DNA of 64,000 nt, taken from NCBI RefSeq assembly GCF_024539675.1, contig NZ_JAHHIT010000042.1, forward strand, positions 1-64,000. Direction: 5' to 3'. The stretch comes from Streptomyces hilarionis (lineage in GTDB: Bacteria; Actinomycetota; Actinomycetes; Streptomycetales; Streptomycetaceae). Shown here piece after piece: positions 8,128-16,570 of this stretch. Every line of letters begins with the position of its first letter. Within the stretch, counting starts at the first letter, position 1. A program made the translations under genes and the position numbers. The notes under the pieces were generated by a model. That model was not told the origin of the DNA, did no database searches, and saw only the letters and a program-made list of their open reading frames with translations.

Positions 8128-8246
8128 TGTGACAACGAAGACGTACGGGATCGCGCCCGGCATTGTGACAACCACAACGTGACCGAATCGGCCATCACAT
8201 GTGCACGATTCCGGGGTATGGTGGTAATGCGCCTGCCGAATATTCG
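8128..8246. promoter_or_regulatory. Repeats and palindromes in the divergent helicase promoter region
   Basis: The 428-bp gap 8077-8504 separates the ferritin-like gene and the helicase. It holds two direct copies of TGTGACAAC (8128-8136 and 8164-8172), the palindrome CACATGTG near 8196-8203, and CGAATATTCG (8237-8246) in a locally AT-rich patch. These look like protein-binding sites for a divergent promoter. The remaining ~250 nt before the helicase would be a long 5' leader. Confidence 0.4.
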
Positions 8247-8504
8247 ACGGGCCGCACGTATGAGGATGCCCGGTCGGTGGCCCGATCGGCTCCGACCCGA
8301 CAGCCCTCATGGCTCGTACGGCACATTGCGTACGCAGGCCAGAGGGACACCCTCCAGCGGTACGAGCGCTAGAGCGTCGGCAGTGGTCCCGTGCCGAACG
8401 GCTTGCCCTCCACGGCTCGCCCGTAAGGCCGCCGACGTCCCCGGCACGGTCCGTCAAAGACCCCCGCGCTCGCCTCGCACCGCGCACACAGAAGAGGCAG
8501 CACC

Positions 8505-11432
8505 CTGACTACGACGTTCCGAGAGCTCGGAATCCTTTCCGAGACCGCCGAGGCCCTGGAGGCCGTCGGCATCACCACCGCGTTCCCCATCCAGGAGATG
8601 ACGCTCCCCGTGGCCCTGTCGGGCTCGGACGTCATCGGACAGGCCAAGACCGGCACCGGCAAGACGCTGGGCTTCGGCCTCCCGCTCCTCGAGCGCGTGA
8701 CCGTCCCCGCCGACGTCGAGGCCGGCCGCGCCGCGCCCGAGGCCCTCACGGACGCCCCGCAGGCGCTCGTCGTCGTCCCCACCCGCGAGCTCTGCACGCA
8801 GGTCACCAACGACCTGCTGACCGCGGGCAAGGTGCGCAACGTGCGCGTTCTCGCCATCTACGGCGGCCGCGCCTACGAGCCGCAGGTCGAGGCCCTGAAG
8901 AAGGGCGTCGACGTCGTCGTCGGCACCCCGGGCCGCCTGCTGGACCTCGCCGGCCAGCGCAAGCTCGACCTCAAGCACATCAGGTCGCTCGTGCTCGACG
9001 AGGCCGACGAGATGCTCGACCTGGGCTTCCTGCCCGACGTCGAGAAGATCATCAACATGCTTCCGGCGAAGCGCCAGACCATGCTGTTCTCGGCCACCAT
9101 GCCGGGCGCCGTCATCTCCCTCGCGCGCCGCTACATGTCGCAGCCCACGCACATCAACGCCACGTCGCCCGACGACGCGGGCCGGACCGTGGCGAACACC
9201 AAGCAGCACGTGTACCGCGCGCACAACATGGACAAGCCCGAGATGGTCGCGCGGATCCTCCAGGCCGAGGGCCGCGGCCTGGTCATGGTGTTCTGCCGCA
9301 CCAAGCGCACGGCGGCCGACCTCGCCGACCAGCTCCAGCAGCGCGGCTTCGCGTCCGGCGCGGTCCACGGCGACCTCGGCCAGGGCGCCCGCGAGCAGGC
9401 GCTGCGCGCCTTCCGCAACGGCAAGGTCGACGTCCTCGTCTGCACCGACGTCGCCGCGCGCGGCATCGACGTCGAGGGTGTCACCCACGTCATCAACTAC
9501 CAGTCCCCCGAGGACGAGAAGACCTACCTGCACCGCATCGGCCGCACCGGCCGCGCGGGCGCCAAGGGCATCGCCGTCACGCTGGTCGACTGGGACGACA
9601 TCCCGCGCTGGCAGCTCATCAACAAGGCGCTGGAGCTCGACTTCAGCGACCCGCCGGAGACGTACTCCACCTCCCCGCACTTCTACGAGGACCTCGGCAT
9701 CCCCGCCGGCACCAAGGGCATCCTGCCGCGCTCGGAGCGCACCCGCGCCGGGCTCGACGCCGAGGAGCTCGAGGACCTCGGCGAGCCGGGCGGCCGCGGC
9801 GCGCGCGGTCGTGGCGACCGGGGCGGCCGCGACCGCGGCGGCCGTGGTGACCGCGGCGGCCGGGGCGGGGGCGACCGGCCCGCGGAGCAGCACGCCGAGG
9901 AGCGGGAGCGTCCGGCGCGCACCCCGCGCCGTCGCCGCCGTACCCGCAACGGCACCCCCCTCGACGCGACGTCGGCGCCCACCGGGACCGCCGCCGAGCA
10001 GACTCCCGTGACCGAGCAGCTGCCCCTGGCGGACGAGACGACCGCGGCACGCACCCCGCGCCGCCGTCGCCGCACGCGCACCGGCGCCGCACCGGAGATC
10101 GCGGCGACGGCCGCGCCGGCCGTGACGGACGCCGTCACCCCCGTCGCCGAGGCCGCCGTGGCCGCCGTCGCGACGGCGGAGACCGCCGCCGTCGACACCG
10201 TGAGCGCCCCGGCGCAGGAGGTGACGGACGCCGCGGCCAAGCCGCGCCGCCGCCGCACCCGCAGGACCGCCGAGGCCGCGCCCGCCACCGCCGTGGCGGA
10301 CGTGCCGGCCACCGAGGCCCCCGCGGCCGAGGCCGTCGCCGACACGGCCGAGGGCGTGGAGAGCGCGCAGGCCGCGCCGCGCCGCCGCACCCGCAAGGCG
10401 ACGGCTCCGGCGACGACCGAGGCAGTGGCCGCGACCGAGGCCGTGTCCGCGGTCGAGACGGTCGAGGCCCCGGCCGCCGAGGTCAAGCCCCGCCGTACCC
10501 GCAAGAAGGCTGCGGCGACGGCTCCGGCTCCCGCCGAGGCCGAAGCGGCGGCCACCGCCGCCGCCGACACGGCGGAGGGCGCGGAGGCCAAGCCGCGCCG
10601 CCGCACCACCCGCAAGACGACCGCCCAGCCCGAGACGACGGCGACCACCGCCGACATCCCGGCCCAGGCCACCCAGGAAGCGGAGCCCGCGAAGCCGCGC
10701 CGCACCCGCAAGACCGCCGCCACCGCCCCGGCCCCCGCCGAGGCCGAAGCGGCGGCCGAGGCGGTCGCCGACACCGCGGAGGGCACGGAGGCCAAGCCGC
10801 GCCGCCGCACCACCCGCAAGGCCGCCGCCCCGGCGGAGGCCGCCGTGGAGACGGCCGAGGCCGTCGAGGCCAAGCCGCGCCGTGCGCGCAAGACGGCCGC
10901 CACCGCCGCGGTCACCGCGCAGGCCCCGGCGGAGGCCGCCGAGGCCGAGGCCAAGCCGCGTCGCAGCCGTAAGGCGGCGGCTCCGGCCGAGGCCGCCGTC
11001 GACACGGCCGAGGGCGCCCCGGCCAAGCCGCGCCGCGCGCGCAAGACGGCCGCCGCGGCCGTCGAGGCGACGCAGGAGCAGGCCGAGCCGGCCGCCGAGG
11101 CCGTCGTGACCCCGCCGCGCCGGACCCGCAAGGCGGCGACCGCCGCGACGTCGACCGCCGCCGTGAGCGCGGTCGACACGGCGGAGGGCGCGGAGGCCAA
11201 GCCGCGCCGCCGCACCACCCGCAAGACGGCCGCCCAGCCCGAGACGACGGCGACCACCGCCGACATCCCGGCCCAGGCCACCCAGGAAGCGGAGCCCGCG
11301 AAGCCGCGCCGCACCCGCAAGACCGCCGCCACCGCCCCGGCCCCCGCCGAGGCCGAAGCGGCGGCCGAGGCGAGGCCCCGGGTGCGCCGCGCCCGCAAGG
11401 CGACCGCCACCGCGGAGCCCGCGGACGGCTGA
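8505..11432 (+). CDS. DEAD-box RNA helicase with long repetitive tail, CTG start
   Basis: A 975-residue ATP-dependent RNA helicase. The motifs are in order: Q motif FPIQ, Walker A AKTGTGKT, PTRELC, TPGR, DEAD, SAT, ARGID and HRIGRTGR, within residues 1-400. From about 450 there is an RG-rich stretch (GDRGGRDRGGRGDRGG), then some 500 residues of Ala/Glu-rich linkers punctuated by basic KPRR(R)TRK boxes, likely a disordered RNA-binding tail. The Q motif lies upstream of the first ATG (8598). In frame back to the stop at 8424-8426 there is no ATG, GTG or TTG. CTG at 8505, preceded by AGAGG, gives the expected N-terminus TTTFRELGIL. It is RhlE-like by location (compare Rv3211). It may act in cold adaptation or ribosome assembly, by family only. 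Confidence 0.92.
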   Translation: MTTTFRELGILSETAEALEAVGITTAFPIQEMTLPVALSGSDVIGQAKTGTGKTLGFGLPLLERVTVPADVEAGRAAPEALTDAPQALVVVPTRELCTQVTNDLLTAGKVRNVRVLAIYGGRAYEPQVEALKKGVDVVVGTPGRLLDLAGQRKLDLKHIRSLVLDEADEMLDLGFLPDVEKIINMLPAKRQTMLFSATMPGAVISLARRYMSQPTHINATSPDDAGRTVANTKQHVYRAHNMDKPEMVARILQAEGRGLVMVFCRTKRTAADLADQLQQRGFASGAVHGDLGQGAREQALRAFRNGKVDVLVCTDVAARGIDVEGVTHVINYQSPEDEKTYLHRIGRTGRAGAKGIAVTLVDWDDIPRWQLINKALELDFSDPPETYSTSPHFYEDLGIPAGTKGILPRSERTRAGLDAEELEDLGEPGGRGARGRGDRGGRDRGGRGDRGGRGGGDRPAEQHAEERERPARTPRRRRRTRNGTPLDATSAPTGTAAEQTPVTEQLPLADETTAARTPRRRRRTRTGAAPEIAATAAPAVTDAVTPVAEAAVAAVATAETAAVDTVSAPAQEVTDAAAKPRRRRTRRTAEAAPATAVADVPATEAPAAEAVADTAEGVESAQAAPRRRTRKATAPATTEAVAATEAVSAVETVEAPAAEVKPRRTRKKAAATAPAPAEAEAAATAAADTAEGAEAKPRRRTTRKTTAQPETTATTADIPAQATQEAEPAKPRRTRKTAATAPAPAEAEAAAEAVADTAEGTEAKPRRRTTRKAAAPAEAAVETAEAVEAKPRRARKTAATAAVTAQAPAEAAEAEAKPRRSRKAAAPAEAAVDTAEGAPAKPRRARKTAAAAVEATQEQAEPAAEAVVTPPRRTRKAATAATSTAAVSAVDTAEGAEAKPRRRTTRKTAAQPETTATTADIPAQATQEAEPAKPRRTRKTAATAPAPAEAEAAAEARPRVRRARKATATAEPADG
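10565..11372 (+). repeat. 199-bp direct repeat inside the helicase tail
   Basis: Copies at 10565-10763 and 11174-11372 are offset by exactly 609 bp (203 codons) and differ at one base (10620 A, 11229 G). They encode the block from KPRRRTTRK to PAPAEAEAAAEA. In-frame spacing and near identity indicate a recent duplication or gene conversion. Confidence 0.9.
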
Positions 11433-11448
11433 GCGGACGGGCACGACC

Positions 11449-11486
11449 CGACGGCCCGGTCCCTCTCCGGAGGGGCCGGGCCGTCG
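11449..11486. terminator. Terminator after the helicase
   Basis: Arms 11449-11465 and 11470-11486 pair over 17 bp with one mismatch and a TCCG loop, 16 nt after the helicase stop. Confidence 0.8.
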
Positions 11487-11535
11487 GCGTTCCCCTGGGC
11501 GGGTCCCGGCGAGGGCGCACCCCGGTCCCTGCCGG

Positions 11536-11541
11536 TAGCCT
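11536..11541 (+). promoter_or_regulatory. Predicted -10 element, leaderless hydrolase mRNA
   Basis: TAGCCT ends 6 nt before the GTG at 11548, and no ribosome site is present. Confidence 0.4.
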
Positions 11542-11547
11542 CGGCAC

Positions 11548-12423
11548 GTGACCAGGCCGAGCATCGACACCCCCTTCCCGCCCCCTCCCGGCGCGCGTGC
11601 GTACGCGCTGCGGACCGAGCGCGGTGAGTTCGCCGTCGTCGACGCGCCCGTGGCCGCCGGCGTCGAGCCGCGCGGCGTCGCGCTGCTGCTGCCCGGCTTC
11701 ACCGGGAGCAAGGAGGACTTCCACCGGCTGCACGAGCCGCTCGCGGCCCGCGGTTACCGCAGCGTCGCCGTGGACGGGCGCGGCCAGAACGAGTCCGACG
11801 GTCCCGCGGAGGACGAAGCGCCCTACGCCCAGGCGGAGTTGGCCAGGGACGTCCTCGCGCAGGCGGCCGCTCTCGACACCTCCGTGCATCTCGTCGGGCA
11901 CTCCCTGGGCGGGCAGATCGCCCGGGCCGCGGTCCTGCTGGACCACTCCCCCTTCGTCTCCTTCACGCTCGTCTCCTCGGGCCCCGCCGAGATCTCGGAG
12001 TCCCAGAAGCAGCGGGTGAAACTGCTGCACGACGCGCTCGCGGTGATGTCCATGCCGCAGGTGTGGGCGGCGATCCTGGCGATGGGGCCGCCCGAGGAGA
12101 TCGGCGGTCCGGCCCGCGGCTTCGGCAAGCTGGACCAGATGCGGCTGCGCTGGCTGAACCACAAGCCCGCCCAACTGCTCGCGGCGGGACGCCAGTTGTG
12201 CGTCGAGCCGGACCGCGTCGGCGAACTGGCCGCGGTGCCGCTGCCGCTGCACGTCCTGTCCGGCGCACGCGACGACACCTGGCCGGTGCCCCTGCTGGAC
12301 GCCATGGCCATGGACCTGCGCGCGCACCGGACGGTCGTGCCGGGCGCCGAACACTCGCCGAACCTGGACAAGCCGCTGCCGACGGCCCATGCGCTCGCCG
12401 ACTTCTGGGACCGGCACCGCTGA
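11548..12423 (+). CDS. Alpha/beta hydrolase
   Basis: A 291-residue alpha/beta-fold hydrolase. LLPGFTGSKEDF forms the oxyanion region, GHSLGG is the nucleophile elbow (about residue 118), the likely acid is in SGARDDTWP, and the His is in PGAEHSPN near the end. Resembles lipase/monoacylglycerol-lipase-like esterases; substrate unknown. The start is GTG, probably leaderless. It is a monocistronic unit between the helicase terminator and a hairpin at 12440-12461. Confidence 0.85.
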   Translation: MTRPSIDTPFPPPPGARAYALRTERGEFAVVDAPVAAGVEPRGVALLLPGFTGSKEDFHRLHEPLAARGYRSVAVDGRGQNESDGPAEDEAPYAQAELARDVLAQAAALDTSVHLVGHSLGGQIARAAVLLDHSPFVSFTLVSSGPAEISESQKQRVKLLHDALAVMSMPQVWAAILAMGPPEEIGGPARGFGKLDQMRLRWLNHKPAQLLAAGRQLCVEPDRVGELAAVPLPLHVLSGARDDTWPVPLLDAMAMDLRAHRTVVPGAEHSPNLDKPLPTAHALADFWDRHR

Positions 12424-12439
12424 GCCCGCGCGGCCGACC

Positions 12440-12461
12440 CGGCCCCGCTGAACCGGGGCCG
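12440..12461. terminator. Short GC hairpin between convergent genes
   Basis: CGGCCCCG pairs with CGGGGCCG across a 6-nt loop, 17 nt after the hydrolase stop. It precedes the convergent NYN gene end. Confidence 0.55.
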
Positions 12462-12554
12462 CCCGCCCCACCCGCACGGCCCGCGCCACCCACGCCCACG
12501 CACACGCGCACGCACACGACACTGTCCGCCCGCCATCGGTACGGCGGGATCGGC

Positions 12555-13448
12555 CTAGTACTGCGTCTGCACGTGCTCCCAGAAGCCGTCGCGCAGGGAG
12601 CGCCGGAGGTCGGCCTGGCCGCGCAGGGAGTACTGCAGGATGCCCTCGGCCTCCACGAGGAGGTCCTGGTCGACGGAGCCGGGGAGGTAGGGGTGGCCCG
12701 GCAGGAGCTCGGCCAGCGTCTCCCTGCCTCGCGCCGCCAGCCATTTCGCCGCGATCTGCGCCCCTACGAAGCGCACGGCCTCCCGGCTGGGGCGGTTCGC
12801 GCCCGTCGCGTCGTGGACGCTGGTGCGCCGTGAGACGTACGGCTTGAAGAAGTCGAGGTCGAGGGTGCGCTGGCTGTCCACCTCCCACAGCAGCGGCTCG
12901 GCCTGGTTGCGGCCGTCCGGCGCCTCGATGCCCCACAGGTGGACGCGGGCGCCGTACCCCTGGGCGGCCTCCACCGCCGAGACGAGGTCCTCGTCGCCGC
13001 CCAGCAGGGCCGCGTCGCTGATGGCGCGGTGACGTGCCAGGGACTCCAGGTCCGTGCGGATCAGCGAGTCGACGCCCTTCTGCTGGTTGTTGGCGTTGAG
13101 GTTGCCCAGGCGCACCTTGACGTCTGGCAGCTCGGCGATCGACTGCTGTTCGGCGGTGTGGATGCGGCGCCGGGCGCCGTCGTACCAGTAGACGCGCAGC
13201 AGCCGGCTGTCGGCGAAGATCGAGCGGGCGCGGTCGATGAGCGCCTCGATCAGGCCCTCGGCGTCGAGGTCGAAGGCCCGGCGGTCCTCGGTCCCGGCCA
13301 CCAGGCGTCCCGCCGCCGCGTACAGGTACCCCGCGTCGACGAAGATCGCGTGGGTCGAGGGCGTCTTGGCCACCTCGGCGAGCATGCGGGTGAGCAGCTC
13401 GTTCGTGCGGTCGATGCGGGCGGCGAGGGCCGGGAGGTCGTCGTTCAT
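12555..13448 (-). CDS. NYN-domain (PIN-like) putative ribonuclease
   Basis: A 297-residue protein. An N-terminal helix precedes the NYN core: AIFVDAGYLYAA (first Asp, about residue 37), KGVDSLIRTDL (middle Asp) and DAALLGGDEDLVSAVEAAQGYG (third acidic cluster), then RVHLWGIE. These are the acidic residues expected for a PIN-like metal nuclease. The C-terminal 90 residues are helical (SREAVRFVGAQIAAKWLA) and may be a nucleic-acid or protein-binding extension. The RNA target is unknown. Transcribed convergent with the hydrolase. Confidence 0.82.
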   Translation of the reverse strand: MNDDLPALAARIDRTNELLTRMLAEVAKTPSTHAIFVDAGYLYAAAGRLVAGTEDRRAFDLDAEGLIEALIDRARSIFADSRLLRVYWYDGARRRIHTAEQQSIAELPDVKVRLGNLNANNQQKGVDSLIRTDLESLARHRAISDAALLGGDEDLVSAVEAAQGYGARVHLWGIEAPDGRNQAEPLLWEVDSQRTLDLDFFKPYVSRRTSVHDATGANRPSREAVRFVGAQIAAKWLAARGRETLAELLPGHPYLPGSVDQDLLVEAEGILQYSLRGQADLRRSLRDGFWEHVQTQY

Positions 13449-13652
13449 CGCCCCCCATTGTCCCGGTGGTCACGCTGCGAACACAACCGGTCCCGGTCAG
13501 TCCCCGCAAACCCCCTTACTCGTTAGTAATTAGTCGTTCGAAAAATTTCTTTAGCGTAGGGAATGTTCGTAACATGCGCCGCGTTGACTACTCATGTAGC
13601 AACGAGCACAGCAATCCTCCGCGAGGGGGATGACCAGACGAAGGGAGAAGCA

Positions 13653-13805
13653 ATGCGCTTCGAAATCATGCGACTCGACGACGTCGACGGCACGCCCGTG
13701 GACAGCACCGTCGTGGACGCCGCCTCCGTCAACCGGATCGTTCAGCAGGCCGCCGCCATCGGGCAGCGGCTGTGGATCCGTCCGGCCGACGCCTCGGCCT
13801 CATAA
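13653..13805 (+). CDS. 50-residue conserved small protein
   Basis: Starts MRFEIMRLDDVDGTPVDSTV and ends QRLWIRPADASAS. The ATG follows AAGGGAG with good spacing; an in-frame upstream start at 13563 lies in AT-rich promoter-like DNA and lacks a ribosome site. The AT-rich stretch 13520-13600, unusual here, probably holds the promoter. I recognise it as a small conserved actinobacterial protein; function unknown. It ends 29 nt before a strong terminator. Confidence 0.7.
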   Translation: MRFEIMRLDDVDGTPVDSTVVDAASVNRIVQQAAAIGQRLWIRPADASAS

Positions 13806-13834
13806 CACGGGCGATACAGGTCCCGCACAGGTTT

Positions 13835-13869
13835 CGAAGCCCCCCACGGCCACGCCGTGGGGGGCTTCG
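13835..13869. terminator. Bidirectional terminator, 16-bp perfect stem
   Basis: CGAAGCCCCCCACGGC (13835-13850) and its reverse complement (13854-13869) are separated by CAC. It sits between the 50-residue gene and the convergent marC-like gene. Confidence 0.85.
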
Positions 13870-13884
13870 TGCGTGCCGGGGCGT

Positions 13885-14490
13885 TCAGCTCCCCCGGATC
13901 ACCTGGGTGACGCCGTTGATGATCTGCTGCACGGCGATGGCGGAGAGCATCATGCCCGCGAGCCGCGTCACCAGGACCACGCCGCCGTCCTTGATGACCC
14001 GGATGATCAGCAGCGAGTACCGCATCACCACCCACAGCACCACGTGGATGGCGAGGATCGCCGCCCACACCGACACCTGCGTCGCGACGCTGTCGGCCTT
14101 CTGCACGGCGAGGATCACGGACACGATCGCACCGGGCCCGGCCAGCAGGGGCATGCCCAGCGGGACGAGGGCGACGTTGACGTCCTTGGTCTGCTTCGGC
14201 TCGTCGGTCTTGCCGGTGAGCAGGTCGAGCGCGATCAGCAGGAGCAGCAGGCCGCCGGCGATCATCAGCGCGGGCACCGAGACGTGCAGGTAGTCGAGGA
14301 TCTGGTGGCCCAGCAGTCCGAAGACGGCGATCACGCCGCCCGCCACGCAGACGGCCTGGAAGGCCATCCGCTTCTGCACCTTGCCGGGGCGTCCGGCGGT
14401 CAGGGCGAGGAAGATCGGGGTGATCCCGGGGGGATCCATGATGACGAAAAGGGTGAGGAACAGGGAGCCGAAGACGGCGACGTCGAACAT
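13885..14490 (-). CDS. MarC-family integral membrane protein (UPF0056)
   Basis: A 201-residue protein with six predicted transmembrane helices. Family motifs include LFVIMDPPGITPIFLAL near the N-terminus and PLLAGPGAIVSVIL in the fourth helix. MarC proteins are inner-membrane proteins of unsettled role: the original link to multiple antibiotic resistance was withdrawn, and transport is only presumed. It is 53 nt downstream of the PHP gene on the same strand, so probably co-transcribed. Confidence 0.85.
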   Translation of the reverse strand: MFDVAVFGSLFLTLFVIMDPPGITPIFLALTAGRPGKVQKRMAFQAVCVAGGVIAVFGLLGHQILDYLHVSVPALMIAGGLLLLLIALDLLTGKTDEPKQTKDVNVALVPLGMPLLAGPGAIVSVILAVQKADSVATQVSVWAAILAIHVVLWVVMRYSLLIIRVIKDGGVVLVTRLAGMMLSAIAVQQIINGVTQVIRGS

Positions 14491-14543
14491 CAGTGCACAA
14501 GCCTTGCGAGGAAGAGGTGAGAAGGGGGACGCGCGGGAGGGCG

Positions 14544-15401
14544 TCAGACTCCGCCGGCGCCCGGCACCGGGAAGGCCCCGGTGGCGCGCCGGGTGATCTC
14601 GCCGTACACCTCGGGGTCGGTCGTGTACTCGCCGAGCTCGCACGTCTTGCGGCTGCCGTGGTAGTCCGAGGAGCCGGTGACCAGCAGGCCCAGGTCCTTC
14701 GCCAGCCCGCGCAGCCGTCCCCGCGTGTCCGCGTCGTGGTCCATGTGGTCGACCTCGATGCCGTCGAGGCCGGCGGCCGCCAGCTCGGCGATCGCCGACT
14801 CCGGCACCGTGCGCCCCCGCTTGGCGGCGGCCGGGTGGGCGAACACGGCGACCCCGCCCGCGCCCTTGACCAGCCGGATCGCCTCGAAGGGGTCGGTCTC
14901 GTGCTTCTCGGCGTGGGCGCGCCCGCCGTCGGCGAGCCAGTCCCGGGTGAAGGCGTCGCCCACGGTGGGGACGACGCCGAGCTCGACCAGCGCGGCGGCC
15001 ACGTGGGGCCGCCCGACGGACCCCTCCCCCGCGATCCGCGCGACCTGTTCCCAGGTGACGGGCACGCCCAGGTCGTTCAGCTTGGCCACCATCGCCCGCG
15101 CCCGGGGCACCCGGTCGTCGCGCACCAGCTCGCGCTCGGCGAGCAGGGCGGGCTCCTCTGGGTCGAAGAGGTAGGCCAGCATGTGCATGCTGACGCCGTC
15201 GATCCGGCAGGAGAGCTCGGCGCCGGTCACGAGCGTGAGGCCCGACGGCAGCGCGGCGAGGGCCTCGGCGTGTCCGCGGGTGGTGTCGTGGTCGGTCAGG
15301 GCGACGACGTCGAGCCCGGCGGCGGCCGCGTTGCGGACCAGCTCGGCCGGGGTGTCCGTGCCGTCGGACGCCGTGGAGTGGCAGTGCAGATCGATGCGCA
15401 C
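14544..15401 (-). CDS. PHP-domain phosphoesterase (YciV/RNase AM-like)
   Basis: A 285-residue PHP-superfamily protein. Metal-binding motifs include DLHCHSTASDGT (residues 3-14), LTDHDTT (about 39), the cluster around FAHPAAAKRG, and GSSDYHG near the end. Relatives hydrolyse 3',5'-nucleotide bisphosphates and trim RNA 5' ends, so a nucleotide- or RNA-processing role is likely. GTG at 15401 (GGAG upstream) is chosen; the open frame runs to 15467 but the family starts at this residue. Followed by the marC-like gene. Confidence 0.85.
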   Translation of the reverse strand: MRIDLHCHSTASDGTDTPAELVRNAAAAGLDVVALTDHDTTRGHAEALAALPSGLTLVTGAELSCRIDGVSMHMLAYLFDPEEPALLAERELVRDDRVPRARAMVAKLNDLGVPVTWEQVARIAGEGSVGRPHVAAALVELGVVPTVGDAFTRDWLADGGRAHAEKHETDPFEAIRLVKGAGGVAVFAHPAAAKRGRTVPESAIAELAAAGLDGIEVDHMDHDADTRGRLRGLAKDLGLLVTGSSDYHGSRKTCELGEYTTDPEVYGEITRRATGAFPVPGAGGV

Positions 15402-15607
15402 GACGCGGGCTCCAGACGGTGACGGACGGATGGGGACGCCCCAGCATAGCCGGTGGTCAACCCCCATCCGTCACACCCGAACCCGCCCAGCGCCCCCTAC
15501 ACGCCGAACGCCGACGACGTCCCGTACGTCGACGCAGGGGCGGGGAGAAGGCCGCGCAGGGGCGCCACGCCGCGACGGCGCGCGCCCGCGCCAGGTGTAT
15601 ACGGCTA

Positions 15608-15782
15608 GGGCGTGTTTCGAAAGTAGCGTCGTCCGCCCGGAGGGCGGGCCCGGCGGCGTCTGGTGCGTGCGATCGCAAGGCGGAGGGTCACCCCGATACT
15701 GGTTGTATCGGGGTGACCCCGACAACGCGGCGAGCGTGCGTGCCAGACGTCGCCGGGCAGACGGGACTTTCGAAACACGCCC
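15608..15782. mobile_element. 175-bp MITE-like element with TA target duplication
   Basis: The ends are GGGCGTGTTTCGAAAGT and its exact inverse complement. They are flanked by TA on both sides (15606-15607 and 15783-15784), as in IS630/Tc1-type insertions. The interior folds back on itself: GCCCGGCG..CGTCTGG pairs with CCAGACG..CGCCGGGC, and a perfect 15-bp stem at 15685-15699/15705-15719 forms the tip. There is no transposase frame, so it is non-autonomous. The right TA is part of the stop codon of the DUF6758 gene. Confidence 0.85.
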
Positions 15783-16423
15783 TAAGGCTTGAGCAGGCGC
15801 GGCGACAGGGCCCCGCAGGGCACCAGCTCGACCTCCGCCCCGGCGTCCCGCAGGTCCGTCAGCACCAGCTCGTCGTACATCAGCAGTCCGGACTGCTCGG
15901 GCCAGACCACGGCCCACAGCCACAGCCCACGGGCCTCGCCCGCGAAGACCGCGCGGTCGTCCGGGGTGGCGGACACGTGCCACAGGGGGGTGGGGCGGCC
16001 GGCGGCGAGGACCTTGGCCTGCGGGGGCTTCTCGACGCTCATGTAGGGCCCGGGGTCGGGCCCGTCCACGCCTGCGTACCGCGCGCCGAGGCCGACGCCG
16101 AGCTCCTCGGCGACCAGGATCAGCTCACCCACGCCGCCGAGCGGACCGGGCCCGGTGCAGGCCACCGCGGTGGCGCGGCCGCCGCTGCGGTCGTCGCCGG
16201 CGTACGTCACACCGGTGAAGAGCCAGCCGACCGGCAAGGGCCACGGCATCCACACGGGTACCTGCGTGCGGTGCACGACGACGCCGAGGGCCTCGACGCT
16301 GGGCGGGATCACGGGCTGTAGCGGATGGACCGTCCCGTGCACGTCGCACTGCCAGGAATCGGCGAAGAGTCCGGGAGCCCTGACCCGGCCACCACACTTC
16401 GGGCAACTGGGTTCGCCCCTCAT
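15782..16423 (-). CDS. DUF6758 family protein with N-terminal zinc ribbon
   Basis: A 213-residue protein. A CPKCGG motif at residues 7-12 and a later WQCDVHG suggest a small zinc ribbon, followed by a mixed alpha/beta domain (WPLPVGWLFTGVTYAGD; AVACTGPGPLGGVGELILVAEE). I recall this as a Streptomyces-type family of unknown function. The TAG stop is built from the TA target site plus the first G of the MITE. Removing the element still gives TAG, so the protein is not truncated. The gene is divergent from the MFS exporter. Confidence 0.75.
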   Translation of the reverse strand: MRGEPSCPKCGGRVRAPGLFADSWQCDVHGTVHPLQPVIPPSVEALGVVVHRTQVPVWMPWPLPVGWLFTGVTYAGDDRSGGRATAVACTGPGPLGGVGELILVAEELGVGLGARYAGVDGPDPGPYMSVEKPPQAKVLAAGRPTPLWHVSATPDDRAVFAGEARGLWLWAVVWPEQSGLLMYDELVLTDLRDAGAEVELVPCGALSPRLLKP

Positions 16424-16531
16424 AGAGCCCCACGGTCCTACCCGAGCCCGCCCACGTCAAGGACGATCACCCGTCCGGACGGAAACCGACGGCAGGAAGG
16501 CCCGCACGGACCGATATAGATGTAGCTTGCA

Positions 16532-16570
16532 TTCATTAGGCGATCGATCTAACTTACTATGTGTATACAC
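16532..16570 (+). promoter_or_regulatory. Candidate promoter and operator of the MFS gene
   Basis: TTCATT (16532-16537), a 17-nt spacer and TACTAT (16555-16560) form a plausible promoter. It is followed at once by the perfect palindrome GTGTATACAC (16561-16570), positioned over the transcription start. The region is AT-rich compared with its surroundings. This layout suits repression by a TetR-, PadR- or MarR-type regulator. Confidence 0.5.

Noticed and set aside
8454..11711. 1085-residue antisense open frame opposite the helicase
   Set aside because: It is a shadow of the repetitive GC-rich helicase tail: Arg/Gly/Leu monotony, no ribosome site, no recognisable family. The same applies to other long antisense frames throughout the window.
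15782..16423. Truncation of DUF6758 by the MITE
   Set aside because: Removing the element and one TA leaves the same CCT TAG end, so the reading frame is unchanged.
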